Source of the DNA: Lepidodermella squamata | Taxonomy: Eukaryota; Gastrotricha | Assembly: GCA_047495785.1 (NCBI GenBank) | Contig: JBLDXI010000033.1 | Coordinates: forward strand, 2,480,001-2,544,000 | Direction: 5' to 3' | DNA: 64,000 nucleotides | Shown: positions 43,001 to 54,963 of the stretch, in pieces | Numbering within the stretch: the first letter of the stretch is position 1 | Layout: each line of letters starts with the position of its first letter | Notes under the pieces: model-generated | The model's database searches: none | What the model saw: the letters and a program-made list of their open reading frames with translations, nothing else | What the model was told of the DNA's origin: nothing | Program-made: the position numbers and the translations under genes

Positions 43001-46000
43001 ATGGCGACCGGGAGGCACTAAAAATTTGAAGCAATTAAATGGCATAGAGTAAATGGCACTACAACCGGTGACTTACGAGCATAACGGCCTTTGAAGGCTA
43101 GCAGTTGGCTCGGAACGAAAGCACGGCAATCAGTGTTAGTTTCGCCGATGCTGACGCGGTTCAAGCAGAATCTGCGGCTTCCAGCCTGGAATCCGACGAA
43201 ACCACGATGGGGGTAGCGCAGTTGAGTACTGTCTGTGCTTTCATCGTCCCAGCTAGGTACAGAGGTCGACGACGGGTCGTAATTGACCATAACAATCGTT
43301 GCAGTGCCGTCGGAAGCCAGAACCATTTGCATGGTTACGTGGTCTAGGGTGTCGAAGGGTTGCAGCTTCAAATCAGTCCACGTGATGATCAGAATTGTTT
43401 TCGGGTTGAAGTTCTGAGAATCGACTCGGTCAAAGCCAGCAAAGTTGTACGGCGGGTAGGTGGCCTGGGCAAGTTGAACTGACTTGCGAATCTGCTCGAT
43501 GACAATCTGCCACTTCTCACTCATTGGCACCGAAGTAGTCGAGTCGTAGAATTGAATCTTGACGTTGCGAGTGTCGCGCACGAAATCAGCCCACAGAGGC
43601 GCAGCGATGTAGCCGTAAGTGTTCGGGAAAAAGCTGCGGAATTCAGTCGCCGTCATGTTCTTGCCGAAGGTAACAACACCATTCGGGGCAACGATGATCT
43701 TAAACTGCTTCGTATCGAAAAATGGGAAGCCGACTGGGATGCCGATTTTGTAGTGGCCTAGTCGTTCTTCGAGGTTGATCACGTCAGACAGTGGTTCGTC
43801 ATCGCCACGGCATAGCAGAACATCGGGAACACAGATATCGGGCTGCGGCTTAAGCGCTTTCACGTAACCGTCAGCGCATTTGCATTGGCGGGTGCCATCG
43901 TTGTTGTCGATGCACTCGGCGTTTTCACCACACGGCTTTCCAGCGCAAGCATCGATCTCTGTGAAAATTATCGTAGGGTCACTGATATTTAGCAATTGAT
44001 AATCTTACTTTCGCAAACGTTGGCTGCGTTCAAAACGTAGCCCTTCTTGCAAAGGCATTGAGGACCAACTTGGGCGAGATCGCGACAGCTGTGAGAGCTT
44101 GATTTATCGCAAGACCGGGCATAACAGTAGCTTGAGCATGAGTCCTTGACGGTCTCTGTGCTGAGGACGAAACCGGCGTTGCAGCGGCACTGCTTGCTAT
44201 TGTCGCCATTCTGGCAAGTGGCGAAGTATGAATCACAACCGCCAGACGCGCAGAAGTCCCTGACTTGCAACACTGAAACGTATCATCAAGTTATAAGATT
44301 TAGTAATTAGGGAAATAATTTGCAACTAACGGCTCAATGTCGTTTTGGTGGAGTCGATTCCCTTCAATCCTGCAGCTTCGCCGTTTCGAGAATCGATGTA
44401 AGTCTTCATACGAGCCGCCAAGCTGACGACGTCGTAATCGCGGTCCGGATAGACCTTGAACGAAACCTTGATCAAATCGCCAACCTTCTCGAACTTGTAG
44501 ATATAGGTGTACAAATCCAAGCGAGTAGGTTCGAACAACTTGACGAGGTCCTCAAGCTGAAATATTGAAATTTTCGTTACGAATCCATTCAAGCAAATAA
44601 ATTTACCCAGGGCTCCATAAGACGGGCAGTCTTCAGGAAAGCTTCAGAGTCAGGCCGGGCAAGGTCGTTGATCCAACCTCTCCACTGCTTTATCTGAGGG
44701 TCCCAGAATTGGCTGTATGTCAGCGAAAACAAGTAAGTTCGGTCGGCTGGGGTGCAGCCCCAACGCAGGGTTACGCCAAGGTTTGGCTTGAAACCGGCTT
44801 CGCTGTAAAAAGGGATGAGTAAAGGAAAGCACTTTATTTCGGGTCAATGCGTTACCATTCACAGTAGTAACCGCCAAGAGTGTTATGGCACATTGCCTTG
44901 GGGTCCGGGCACGAATTCGGGAAGTTGCATTCGTTGCGATCAACACATGTCTTTTCGTCCTTGGCGAGAACATAGCCGGAGTTGCAGGTGCAGGTGGCTC
45001 CTTCGACGGCGTCAAAAACGCAGTTTTGTGAGCAACCGTTGTCCTTAGGGCAGTCGTTCAGCTTGCAAATATGGCCATTGCCAGTGAAGCCTTCTTTGCA
45101 CTTGCAAGTGTAGCCACTGGGTTCATCTTTATTCACCGTGCACTCGGCATTTTCCCCACAAGGCTTGTTCGAGCAAACATTGATTTCACCCTGGCAGAAG
45201 CGATTGTTAACATTAGCCGGACAGTGGCACGGCAACAGGTAATAATGATCGATGCTTGATTCGCGGTAGAGTGATGTATGATTGTTCGGGAAGTCGTAGT
45301 CACACTGCTCTTCCTTGTCACAAGCGCAGACGTAGATGAAAGGAGAATACACGCTTCGGGCGGAAATTCCGTCTGGAAAAAATCACGGGTGTAATCAGGT
45401 CTTCAAGGCTAGCGTAAAATAATTACCGGTATTCTTGAAAGAATACAAATCGATGAAGTAGCTGTTGAATCGCCACGTGTCGGGTGCTTTTTCTGTATCA
45501 ATGGTGAAATCGCCGGTTTTTGTATCCAAAGTGTACATCGTGTCTGGGACATCGGTTATCACGCCGTAGCCATCAGGCGTAATCTTCTTTGGATCGGCAT
45601 CTGCTGGAAGGTGAATATTGGCCTCGTCATATTGAACGTAATCTGACAAAGAGCCGGAGAAGGATTTGTGTACGCTGAGGTACAGATCGTGGGGCGCATT
45701 CCACTGGGGTGTTCTAGCGGCAAAAGCACGGCGTTCGTTCGATATGATCTGGCCGCATTCGTAAGTATCAGCCGAGATTGTGTTGCTGCCAGTCAACAGT
45801 TGGTCGTATTGGCAAGCGGCATCACCCTTGCAGTCGCAAACCTTGTCCATATTTTCAACATTACTGAAAGATATTCATTATTTCAGGGATCAACCTTCAT
45901 ACGAATGAATAGCTTACATGGTCTTTGATACGTCTTGCCACAGAGCTGGGACGAACTTATCCCAGTCAGCATTCAGCGCATCCCAGGTTTCGCCATCCGA

Positions 46001-48513
46001 AGTTGGGAACGTGAAAATCGAATCGTCCTTGGACTTGACACGATAAGACTCGGCGAACTTCTTAACCTCCTCAGGGCTAGTAGGATTCGCTTCTACGTTA
46101 ACTATTTCGCGCTTAGACGATCCAACCTCTGGTTCTGGTTCGACCAGATCAGGCTGATCGACAATGTAGGTAAGCTTACCGTCGCCGTCGCCAATAAGAC
46201 CTTCAGGGCTATTAACTTGAATGCTTGCTCCTGGTAGAGCAACACTGAGACGTAGCAGAGCTTCGTCGACTAGTCGCACCTGGAACGTGTACATGGTTGG
46301 CTCCAATTTGCAGGCGATGTCGCAGAAGTTCAAGTTGCAACCAACGACGAACGTTGTGCTGTTCTCGCCGTAATACGGCTCGATAGTTTGCGCCGTGCCG
46401 TCGATTAGCAGCTCGAGCTTTTTAGCCTTGGTGATGCGAACCTCGGCGGTACGATCCTCATAGTCGGTGACTGAGCCAGCATCTTTAGGCAAATTGCAAC
46501 GCACGGCAACGGCGGTGATGAAACTTGTCTTCTGTCCCCCGAAAACGTTCTCGGTCATGCGAATTTGAACGTCAAGCCTAATCGAATGTACACTTCAATC
46601 AAAGCTAGCTCTACTTGCTATGAACTTACGGATTGCTTTTCAGCTTCATGTACTGAAACTCGCCGATGCCATTGAAGCTGTACTCGGTTGCGCCCAGCGT
46701 TTTGAAGTGACCCGCGCCTCTCGTGTAGGACTTGGGCGGTGGTGGATAGCGGTGGCATGAAACAGGCTTGTAGATGTCCTGGAAAACTTCGCACAGATCA
46801 GCGTTGGTACAGCACGATGTCTTAAGGCGATAGAAGTCAGCCTCGTAGCCTTTCGGAACGATGCCACCTGCGCCTGGTCCAGTAGTAACTAACGCGCCCG
46901 CCCTGAACAAAAAACAACAATAAGATTAGGATCTTATATAAACTTTCGTTTTTCACTCACTTATCGTAGCAGCAATAGGCACGAGCCAAATAACTCTTGT
47001 CTTTCCTCTCGACCAAGGTCGAAAACCTAGAAATGTGGCAAGAGCTGATGTGGTCAGGCTTCGTCGCTTCAAAGTTGGCTGGCAGGTAGTGCGTGTCAGC
47101 GTAGGCTTGTTGTTCGATGCAGGGGCAAACAAGGTCCGGATCTTTCGAGTTACCTTCCGCGTCCACGGAAACGACACCGAAGTCGCCATGCTCGGCAAAC
47201 TGCTTAGCAGCTTCCTTCATGCACACGGGATTGGCGTCACTGCTGAACGGCGGGCCGAAAACCTTGTAGATACGACCGCGCTGTGTCAGGAAAGTCATCT
47301 TTGCACAGACGTTGTCCATGTAAGGTGGATCTTGGAAAAGCTGCCTGACTGAGTCGATGGGCTGGCGAGTTGCCGAGTTTTCACCGGCAAAGCCGATGTA
47401 GACGTTGTCTAGTGGCAGGGTCCATTCGGTCCATTTCGGATCTTCAGCGTAAGACATGAAGCCGAATGAATTAGCTCCGTCAGTCACAAGGACGGCTTGG
47501 AATGTGATACGTGCCTTGTCTTCAGGTTGGAAGGTACCCGGAGCCTCGACGTCAACCCAAGTGGCGATGATAACTTGAGTCGGATTGAAGTCAGGAATGT
47601 TGATTTCTTCAAGCCATCCGTAGAATTTCGGATTTTCCTTCACCATTTCACTGAAAGTTTTCTCGTCTTCAGATCCCGTATTTCCGTAGTACCTGATATG
47701 GTCGATGAACAAGCCAGAACCAGATTTTTTAGCCGGCTCAAGATCAGTCCAGAACGGCGCGACGAACTTGATATGGCGATGAGTTGGGAAGGCGTCTCCG
47801 CCCAAGAAGGGCGCGGAACGAGTTTCGAAAGTGATCAGACCATCGAAATGGATGAAGATGTCAAAGAAGAGATCACCAAAGTATGGGAAACCTCCAGGCA
47901 CTTTGACGTGAAGAATGTCATCGCCTTTGTCTGAGAACTGCACGCCTTGTGAGTTGTTGTACACAATGATCGAGTCTGGGTAACAGGTTTTGCCGTCTCC
48001 CAGGTAGCCGAAGCCATCGATTCCGAGGAAGCCTTCATTGCTGTAGCAACATTGGCAGGAGTAGCTGCCGACTTTGTTCGTGCACGAGGCGTAGGGGCTG
48101 CAGAGCCGCTCCTTACACTCGTCCTTGTCGACGCAAAGCCCACCCTCGCTCCACTGATAGCCTTCGGCGCAGGCACACCTGTAGGGGTCCTTCGTCGATG
48201 GCCTGTCAATGCAGGCAACAGCGTTTTGCGAGCAAGTCGTATTTCCAGATGTGCAGTAGCTTTTGCAGTCCTTGCCGTCGCCGGCAAAGCCGCCGTTGCA
48301 CTTGCACTGAACAACGCTGAGGTCGCACTGACCGAAATCTGAACAGCCTTGGTTCGGCTTGCCAGGGTCGCATTTCGCTATAGAAATTAATCAAATACGT
48401 TTTTATGATGTTGATTATAAAAATTGAGGCTTACAATCTTGCGCCCGGCTCGCCGCGAGCATGCAGGCTGACAGCAGGAGACAAACGCTACTGCTGTAGG
48501 TCAGCCACTTCAT
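34064..48513 (-). CDS. giant type I membrane adhesin: three NIDO-AMOP-VWD-EGF-SEA blocks (Mesh/MUC4-related)
   Basis: I join 31 exons (first 48513-48435, then 48377-46961, 46902-46630, 46577-45918 and so on to 34690-34198 and 34144-34064) into 12,687 nt, 4,228 aa; all phases agree. A signal peptide (residues 1-24) is followed by EGF modules, then three blocks in the same order. Each has NIDO (about 165-430, 1400-1640, 2720-2965), a Cys-rich AMOP region (CC...C...Y), VWD (GDPH in blocks 2 and 3), a C-x-YD segment, a cadherin-like domain (for example YEIDPRTGKITV), EGFs, and SEA (about 1140-1268, 2375-2500, 3690-3830). The last EGFs lead to one membrane segment (about 4062-4086) and a 140-residue tail with Ala/Pro/Val repeats and a YSNM motif. 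Single NIDO-AMOP-VWD proteins (Mesh, MUC4, SUSD2) act in epithelial junctions or mucus; that role here is inferred. An acceptor-like TTTTAG lies 26 nt before the ATG. Confidence 0.92.
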
Positions 48514-49811
48514 TTTTAATATGTCTCTCGGAATCTATCCTAAAATGATTTTCAAAAGGTCAGTTTACTTATATCCCAATCTGAAGCGACTGTATCTATA
48601 TTCGAAAAAACTCAACCCTGTCTGTTCAGAATTATTTTGACTTATTGGGAATAGACATCGAGCACAAAAACGTAAATAACACTCCGCTACTGTTTTATCT
48701 CTCTAATGAGCGGAGTTTCTGAAGCCGGCACTGAGAGAAAATCGCTTATCTCTTAGCCCTGTACCGGCGATACTGCTTTGCTCACAACAGGCATGGCACC
48801 ACCAAGCCCGGTGACGTTCGGGTGCGGCGAAGCAAATAACACCTATTTTTTAATTACCACGAAAATGTCGCTGCAGCAACCGCCTTATCGAACGCGCCTC
48901 GCCACGCTTGATTACTTTTTTGTGATACCGAACCACCCACAAACATGGCGTGGCTCAAGTGCTGCTGTCGGCAACTTTTAGAGATAACGGAGTAATTAAA
49001 AATTGCCTTACTATCGAGAAGCTGGGATTTTTTGGTGATGCAACTGCAATGTATGGTTCCTAATACATTCTACAGAGTTGCTGCTGATAGGTGGAAATAT
49101 TGCTTGCACAAAAGTGGGCGTAACCTCACAAAAAGATATGTTTGACGACCGATATATTCACGCCCGTTTTATCTTTTTTGCTCGCTGATTCCCATGATAA
49201 CCATCAGGCGTGCGAAAATGGCCTCGATAACAAGGAGAGACACGCAATCACGCACTAGTGAGTGGACAGTTTCCTTTCGTTCCAAGTCTTATTCTAACTT
49301 GGAACCCAAAAAGCTCGCATTTTCCTTGTTGCGAAGAATTATAATATCTTCTTCAGTAGGCTTTCCTGCTAGTTTTTTTGAAGCGTACGGTTTGATGGTA
49401 AAGTGAAATCATTAGATTAGAACCTTCGAACTCCATTTTCAGTCAGCTCAGCCACAGCTTCATCGAAAACCAGTCACGGCAGCCTTCGCACATCTGACTT
49501 CTATTGATCTGCGACGCAGGGCAGCAAATTGTTCTGAATCTTCCCGTAGCGTGCCAGATGATGCCTCAAATCTTCCCCAAATTTCCTATTCAATTTTTTT
49601 AAATTTTCCAAACTTCCCCAAACTTCCGGTAGCAATGCCACCGTGATACCGAACAATTTGCAGCCCTGATCTGACGTGTCAAAATTTGAAAATATGAAAA
49701 TCTCATGATCCTGTATGCAAATTCCGAATTTTTATTCACCGATTGAAAGTCTAAAACGAAATAATTATCCGAATGAAAAACTGGCAATTGTATATGATTA
49801 TCTCATGTCTC
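48514..49811. other. intergenic upstream of the giant adhesin
   Basis: Contains the promoter region of the giant adhesin (first ATG at 48513) and the 3' flank of the mucolipin gene. TTTATT at 49731-49736 (AATAAA on the minus strand) lies about 75 nt after the mucolipin stop. The stretch near 49550-49640 has several CTTCCCCAAA / AATTTCC motifs reminiscent of 1960-2060 and may be the same decayed repeat. No gene is supported. Confidence 0.5.
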
Positions 49812-52800
49812 TCAGGGCAGTACGGAATTCCCGCCGTAACTCGCCGGACGAAACGCTGAGTCGGCCCTGCCGATCGTAGGGACTTGGACTGAAGATGAAG
49901 GCGATAATACGTTTCGCCTTCGAGCCGCCAGGTCAGCATCTGATTCCGCTCGGCCGGTACCAGCAGTTGTATTTTCGACGTTTTCTGCTTCGCTTTCCGC
50001 CTCCGTATCGGTCGAGGATGCAGACGAAAATCCCGAAGGTCTTGCCGCATCACCGCCAACTTCAATCACAACCGTGTGACTGCCGGCCCTGCTTTGACTT
50101 CTCATGTCTTGCGCCAGGTTGTTGGCCCGAGATGAGCCAACGCTTGAAGTAAATTTCACCTGGCCGAATTATAATATAAGTGATTTAGCCCGTTATTGAG
50201 TTCAAATGAAATTAAGTTACCTTATGCGTTGGCGGCATGCTTTGATAGTTGTCACGCCGAAACATCCAAAAGAAGTTGCGTATGGATGTAAAAAAGCTTG
50301 GCGACCTATCAGGCAATGGCAAAAGGGAGACGCGACTGCTAGCTGTGCTGATTCTGCGAGCAGTCGACTTTCGCCGCTGTCTTTCCGCCGGGCCAGCAGC
50401 AGCCATCATCCGCTCGCCATCGGTTTGCGTCGTCAAGCCACCGGCTAAAAACTGCCGCAGGGTCGCGGAATAAGGCCGGAACTTGCTGCTTTTCCAGCTT
50501 TCCTTTATGTCTTCATACACGTCGATGATGATTGCTATAAACAGGCTGAGGACAACGTAGATGTACAAGCAGATGAATGAATAAATGTAAATCCGGCTGA
50601 CGAGCCATATGATCATCGACTGGCCGTAAACAATTGATCCGAATGTTGTAGACATATCATCGCCGTTAAGCAATGAAAATAATTGTTCCGCTGTTACTGA
50701 TATTGACCGAAACTTTATGAGGTTAAAACCAGTAGTAAATAACAAAATTAGTTGCTTTGATATTTTACCTTTGTTGTATAAGGACCCAGGACGATCCACC
50801 CAAAGAACAGATAGCCGCAAAAGAAAACTAGGGCGCATAAAAGGAATCGAAGAACTTCGGGCACAGCCCGTTTGATAGTGATCAGCAGCAACTGAAAAAT
50901 ATATGTACGGTAAGTACCAAATGATTATCAAATTAATTCTATTACGCTCAATTTCTGGTAATAGTTGAGGTATCGCAAAATGGAGAACCAGCTTAAAAGC
51001 GTTCCAACCCCGAGCAGAATCGCGATTTCCTCGTAAAGGTCAACCGTACTCTGAAATTCGTAAACAAATAAAGATTTGCCAACTACGGCTGTTATAGGGA
51101 ATTAGCAAACCGTGTCAATGAGAATGACCCAAAGGATAGAGCCAGTGAACAAGAGAAAATCCGTGAACATGATGAGATACAGCCACAGATCGAGAAATTC
51201 CGAGCCACCATCTCGCTTCCACTTCAAATCGCGGTTGAGATACTTGTCGAAGTAGAAAATAGTCACGCGGCGCAGCCGTTCAGAACGTATTGCTGATCGA
51301 AGGCATAACACGAACGATAATACCGTGAGACCGAACACCACGATGATGACAACGTAGCGCCAAACAATTGTCATAGCTAAACGAAGAAATGACCTTTCGA
51401 TATAAAATAATAATCGAAACTTACAATCTCCTCCTAAATAGACAATATTGCTTCGGCAAGGCTTTTCGAACGCTGGAATAACTTCCAGTGTCTGAGTAAC
51501 AAGACCTGAGCGTTCCCAATTATCATACTCCATCTATAATGAATTGAATTGATGAAGTGAATTGATGCAGCTAAATTTGAGCGAATTCGATATTTTTACT
51601 GTTAGATAAAAGTTGATACAGCTTGGCTTCTGACTGACCAATATTCGATGATAGGTCACTGAATGAAGAGTGAACGATATTGACATGTGCAGAAACCTGG
51701 GAATACATCATTCGTTTTAAACAATCCAAATTTACTTGAAATTTTACGTTTGCAAGTTTATCGGAAGCTGTTCCTTGGTCATGTTCGTCGTTAGTTCGAC
51801 CTCAACTGCAAGACGTCACTCTAGTCATGAATCACGGCAGATTAATATTTAATAGGCTTACCAGTTTCTTGTTTGGCATCAAGCTCATAGACAACACCTT
51901 CCTCGTTGTAGAGTCGTGAATAATTCAGGTTGGTTATCGTTGCGATGAGCGGCTTCGTTCGATTCGTAACAGGGTCAAACTCGCGGAGATAGTGTCCAAC
52001 TCCAATGTTTTCGATGTCATAGTACGCTTCGATAAAGTGTTTGAGACTGATGTTAATCTGCCCCACCTCGTACATTTCAACGCAGTAATCGCAAGCCCTT
52101 TCTCTCGTGCCCATTGAATAACCTGGTTGAAATATGTGTCGCAAAGCGTCGGTATTTTTTTCTTGAAAAACGAGATGGGACGACCGATCGTAGCCGTAAA
52201 CGATCAATTGAACTGTTACAATTGCGATTTTGATCAACTCCAATATTAGCTTGAAGGGGAAAACGCGATGTTTCCGCCATTTCTCGACAGGAGACTAAAC
52301 AAAAAAAAATAAAAATTTATATTCGCCGGTCGGTGGAAATAATTGCTACAAAAATTCGATGAATTATGAAAACGAAAGTACTCTGTATCGAAATCTGAGT
52401 CCATTTACCATGACTCATGCAATTTTATAGGCCAAATTATTTGTGCCCTGTTATCATTTTGCTCAAGTATTATCTTTTTGCTCTTTTCTCCTTAGCGCAG
52501 GGTTCGTAAATTTTTCTAATAATTCAACTGACAATTTAGCAATTTAAGTGGAGGTTCGGCGAAATTCCTAATAGGTGATAGGTATCAGGTATCAGCTTAT
52601 GATCCGCTTCGTTCTTAATTTAAATGCTATTGTCCTAACCTCAGTCGATACTTCTTAGGGTAGGTAATTTGAGTTAGGAATCTCGTGAAATATTAAAAAA
52701 CGAGTAAAATATAATATAAATAAAAAATTTACCATGAAAAAGTATCGCAACTTCCTCTTTAGTGCACGTTCGCATTTCGACTTTGGTGTCGAGCCTTGCT

Positions 52801-53052
52801 GATAAATCACCCTCTCCAGGTTTTGCAGGCTCAATTTCGACTTCCTGGGAGCCCCGCTAGCTTCGTCCGCATTCGACGCTCGCTGGGCCGCTCCGTATCC
52901 GCTCGTCGATGTAACAGCAATAGACAGGCTATTTTCAGGCGCTGCTCGAGACAAAGCACATAGCCGTATTGATAACTTCAAGCTTTATTAGCTTACATAA
53001 TGGAATTGCTCGGATGATATCATCATTCGATTCACTAAACCGGCTCTGCCAT
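49812..53052 (-). CDS. Trpml: mucolipin (TRPML) endolysosomal cation channel
   Basis: Eleven exons: 53052-53036, 52982-52733, 52294-51862, 51805-51748, 51696-51600, 51533-51425, 51376-51111, 51050-50946, 50891-50769, 50712-50221, 50159-49812 (2,298 nt, 765 aa; phases agree). The family signature before segment 1 is spliced from two exons (LKRKLRYFFM then SPVEKWRKHRVFPFKL). A large luminal loop with ISFTLHSV follows, then segments 2-6. The pore reads AEQLFSLLNGDDM, with the NGDD selectivity filter, followed by VSRIYIYSFICLYIYVVLSL of segment 6. Mucolipins release Ca2+ and iron from lysosomes and are PI(3,5)P2-gated. The protein is about 180 residues longer than vertebrate forms, from an N-terminal linker and a Ser-rich tail. 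Exons 2-11 are secure; the tiny first exon (MAEPVY) and its acceptor are less certain. Confidence 0.92.
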
Positions 53053-53740
53053 GTATCTACAAGAAATTTAACGTAATTCAGTATACCAGAGATAGTGCTG
53101 AAGTATGGCCACCTTCGTTTTCGTCGTAACGAACATTGGGCAGGGACGCTGAGTGGTGGAAAGACGTTGGACTTTGGCTTCTCGAACCACCCGCTGAAAT
53201 CGCCGCCGGTATTGTAGTTGCCATGAATCCGCGGCTCTTGCTATCAACTTTTTCCTAAAATAACATAACGAAGAAGGAAAAAAAGTTCTTGTTAACGTTT
53301 GTTTTCTGGCTTTGTGGATGGGTTTTGTGAGAGCCACAACAAACATATGTGGCCTCGATGTTGTAGGCACCATGTTATTTACACCGCGGTGTGTGTGTGG
53401 TGTTCAAGTCTGAATGAAGCTTTAACAAAGCACAGCTGATAACGGCAGCGCTAGCTCTTGACAAAAGAGGCGGAAAGTATATTACTGCTAGCGTCACGGA
53501 GGCTTTTTATCGCGAGAAAGCTAATTTTTCCAAATGCGATGTTCCTCTTCCTCAGTACGCAGATTCCAAATCTGAGTTCGACCTATAAGATTATAATATA
53601 TCTGGATGACCCTCAAAATGAGGATTGTCTTATACTATGATACATATTTTATACAAGAAAATCCGCCAAATTCTCGAGACTGCCGTATAATTTATTATTT
53701 GGAATAGGCAACAGATGTATTAAACTGATGAAATTTCCAA
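53053..53740. other. 5' region of mucolipin gene with possible alternative first exon
   Basis: TTGTAG ending at 53057 lies 4 nt before the chosen mucolipin ATG. Further upstream, a strong acceptor-like TTATTTTAG ends at 53255 and is followed by an ATG at 53224. That ATG opens a frame of 46 codons (MATTIPAAISAGGSRSQSP...), ending at a TGA near 53085. This could be an alternative 5' exon or a 5' UTR exon, but I found no donor joining it in phase to the next mucolipin exon. TTTATT at 53691-53696 reads AATAAA for the next gene to the right. Confidence 0.45.
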
Positions 53741-54154
53741 TCAAGCGTGAGTGTATCTCGCAGCTGCGGCTGATTTTTGCTGTTGTTTTTTCCGCGCATC
53801 AAAATAGGCCTTTGCATTTGCAAGAGCCGCGTCCTGATCGCCTTGAACTTGCGGGCTCGCCTTCTTCTTATCTGGCCTGTTCCAAGTGTTTCCGTCTATG
53901 AGACTTTGTCGGTACTGCAACAACTGAGCAGCACCGCCCATCAAAGGATGAGAAAAGTCGAAGGATTGTCCTACGTCAGCATTTTCCAACTCGTTTATCA
54001 AAGGCCATAAATCCTTTTCCTCCTGAGCGAATCTGCGAAATTCGTCCATTTCGTTTGAATAGTAGCTTTGGCTGTTCAGCTTTTGCATAACTGCTGAGCT
54101 GGTACCAAACAGACCAAGCAGAAAACAGCTTTGCAACAGCATACGCTTGTTCAT
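53741..54154 (-). CDS. small secreted protein of unknown function
   Basis: A single-exon frame of 137 codons starts at a true ATG with a good signal peptide (MNKRMLLQSCFLLGLFGTSS, likely cleaved after SSA). The mature part of about 115 residues is polar and without cysteines. It has an acidic, aromatic N-terminal half (SYYSNEMDEFRRFAQEEKDL), a middle with GGAAQLLQYRQSL, and a Lys/Gln/Ala-rich helical C-terminus (AYFDARKKQQQKSAAAARYT). Without cysteines or clear dibasic-amide sites it does not resemble a typical toxin, antimicrobial or neuropeptide precursor. AATAAA lies about 45 nt past the stop on the minus strand. I do not recognise the family, and the gene rests on the signal peptide, composition and poly(A) context. 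Confidence 0.65.
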   Translation of the reverse strand: MNKRMLLQSCFLLGLFGTSSAVMQKLNSQSYYSNEMDEFRRFAQEEKDLWPLINELENADVGQSFDFSHPLMGGAAQLLQYRQSLIDGNTWNRPDKKKASPQVQGDQDAALANAKAYFDARKKQQQKSAAAARYTHA

Positions 54155-54963
54155 AGTTGTTTCCTATGTGATGGAAAATAGAGCACAGATTTAGGCTGCC
54201 ACCGAGCCGAAAAGATAAAACGTTGGGCTCTCGTGGGGTGAAATATTAGTTCCAGCTATTAAATGATAAAATTTGCTATCTGTTATCTGCAATTCGGCAC
54301 CTAACACATAACTAACTACGCCAACAGTGAGAGTACGCTGGTTTGAAATTCATTCACCATGTCCGCGCGCTGGTATTAGGAACTGTGTGGATGTGTTGCC
54401 TATAGTGTTAAGTTCTCATTTCAAATCCTTTTGGCTTATTTATTTTTTCGAATTTCATAGCAACGAAAGTTCAGATTTTCAAATGACTGCTTTATACAAA
54501 TTATATTTGCGAAACGATCATCATGTATATAGCCAATTTGCAGCGATGAAAATAAGTGAACTCTCATTTCAAGTAGGAAGTCTCCCAGTGCATGCCGTCT
54601 TCAGCGAACGAAAGAATCGAAAGAAAATGAAAAAATATATAGCGGCGCGTGAAAATAGAACAAGAGATGATGAAAAAGCTTGCAAATAGCTTGAATTTCC
54701 ACAGAATTTCCAACATTCAGATACTTATTCAATATGCATGAACCGATCAAGTTTGCGAAAGCAACATATAATGATAAAACTTTGAAAAAGGCAGTAGAAT
54801 TATTTGGATAGTGATGTATGAAATAGAAAAATAATAAGTCTTGCTACGTATACAACGTGGTCGCACAGGGTTGACAAATTTCATAGTCCCATGATAACAA
54901 CGATTTCTCATCACTGGGGTAGAACAAAGCGGCGATTCGGATTTCAACTGCCGAATTCCACGA
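54155..54963. other. intergenic, no convincing gene
   Basis: A short AT-rich spacer between two minus-strand genes. The 120-codon forward frame at 54327-54689 lacks a domain, signal peptide and coding-like composition. The region should contain the promoter of the small secreted gene on its left side and the 3' UTR of the NIDO-mucin gene on its right. Confidence 0.5.

Noticed and set aside
53085-53373. Forward extension of mucolipin into a 101-codon upstream frame
   Set aside because: That frame runs straight through a strong acceptor (53255-53256) and is likely partly outron or intron; only the ATG at 53224 was kept as an uncertain alternative exon.
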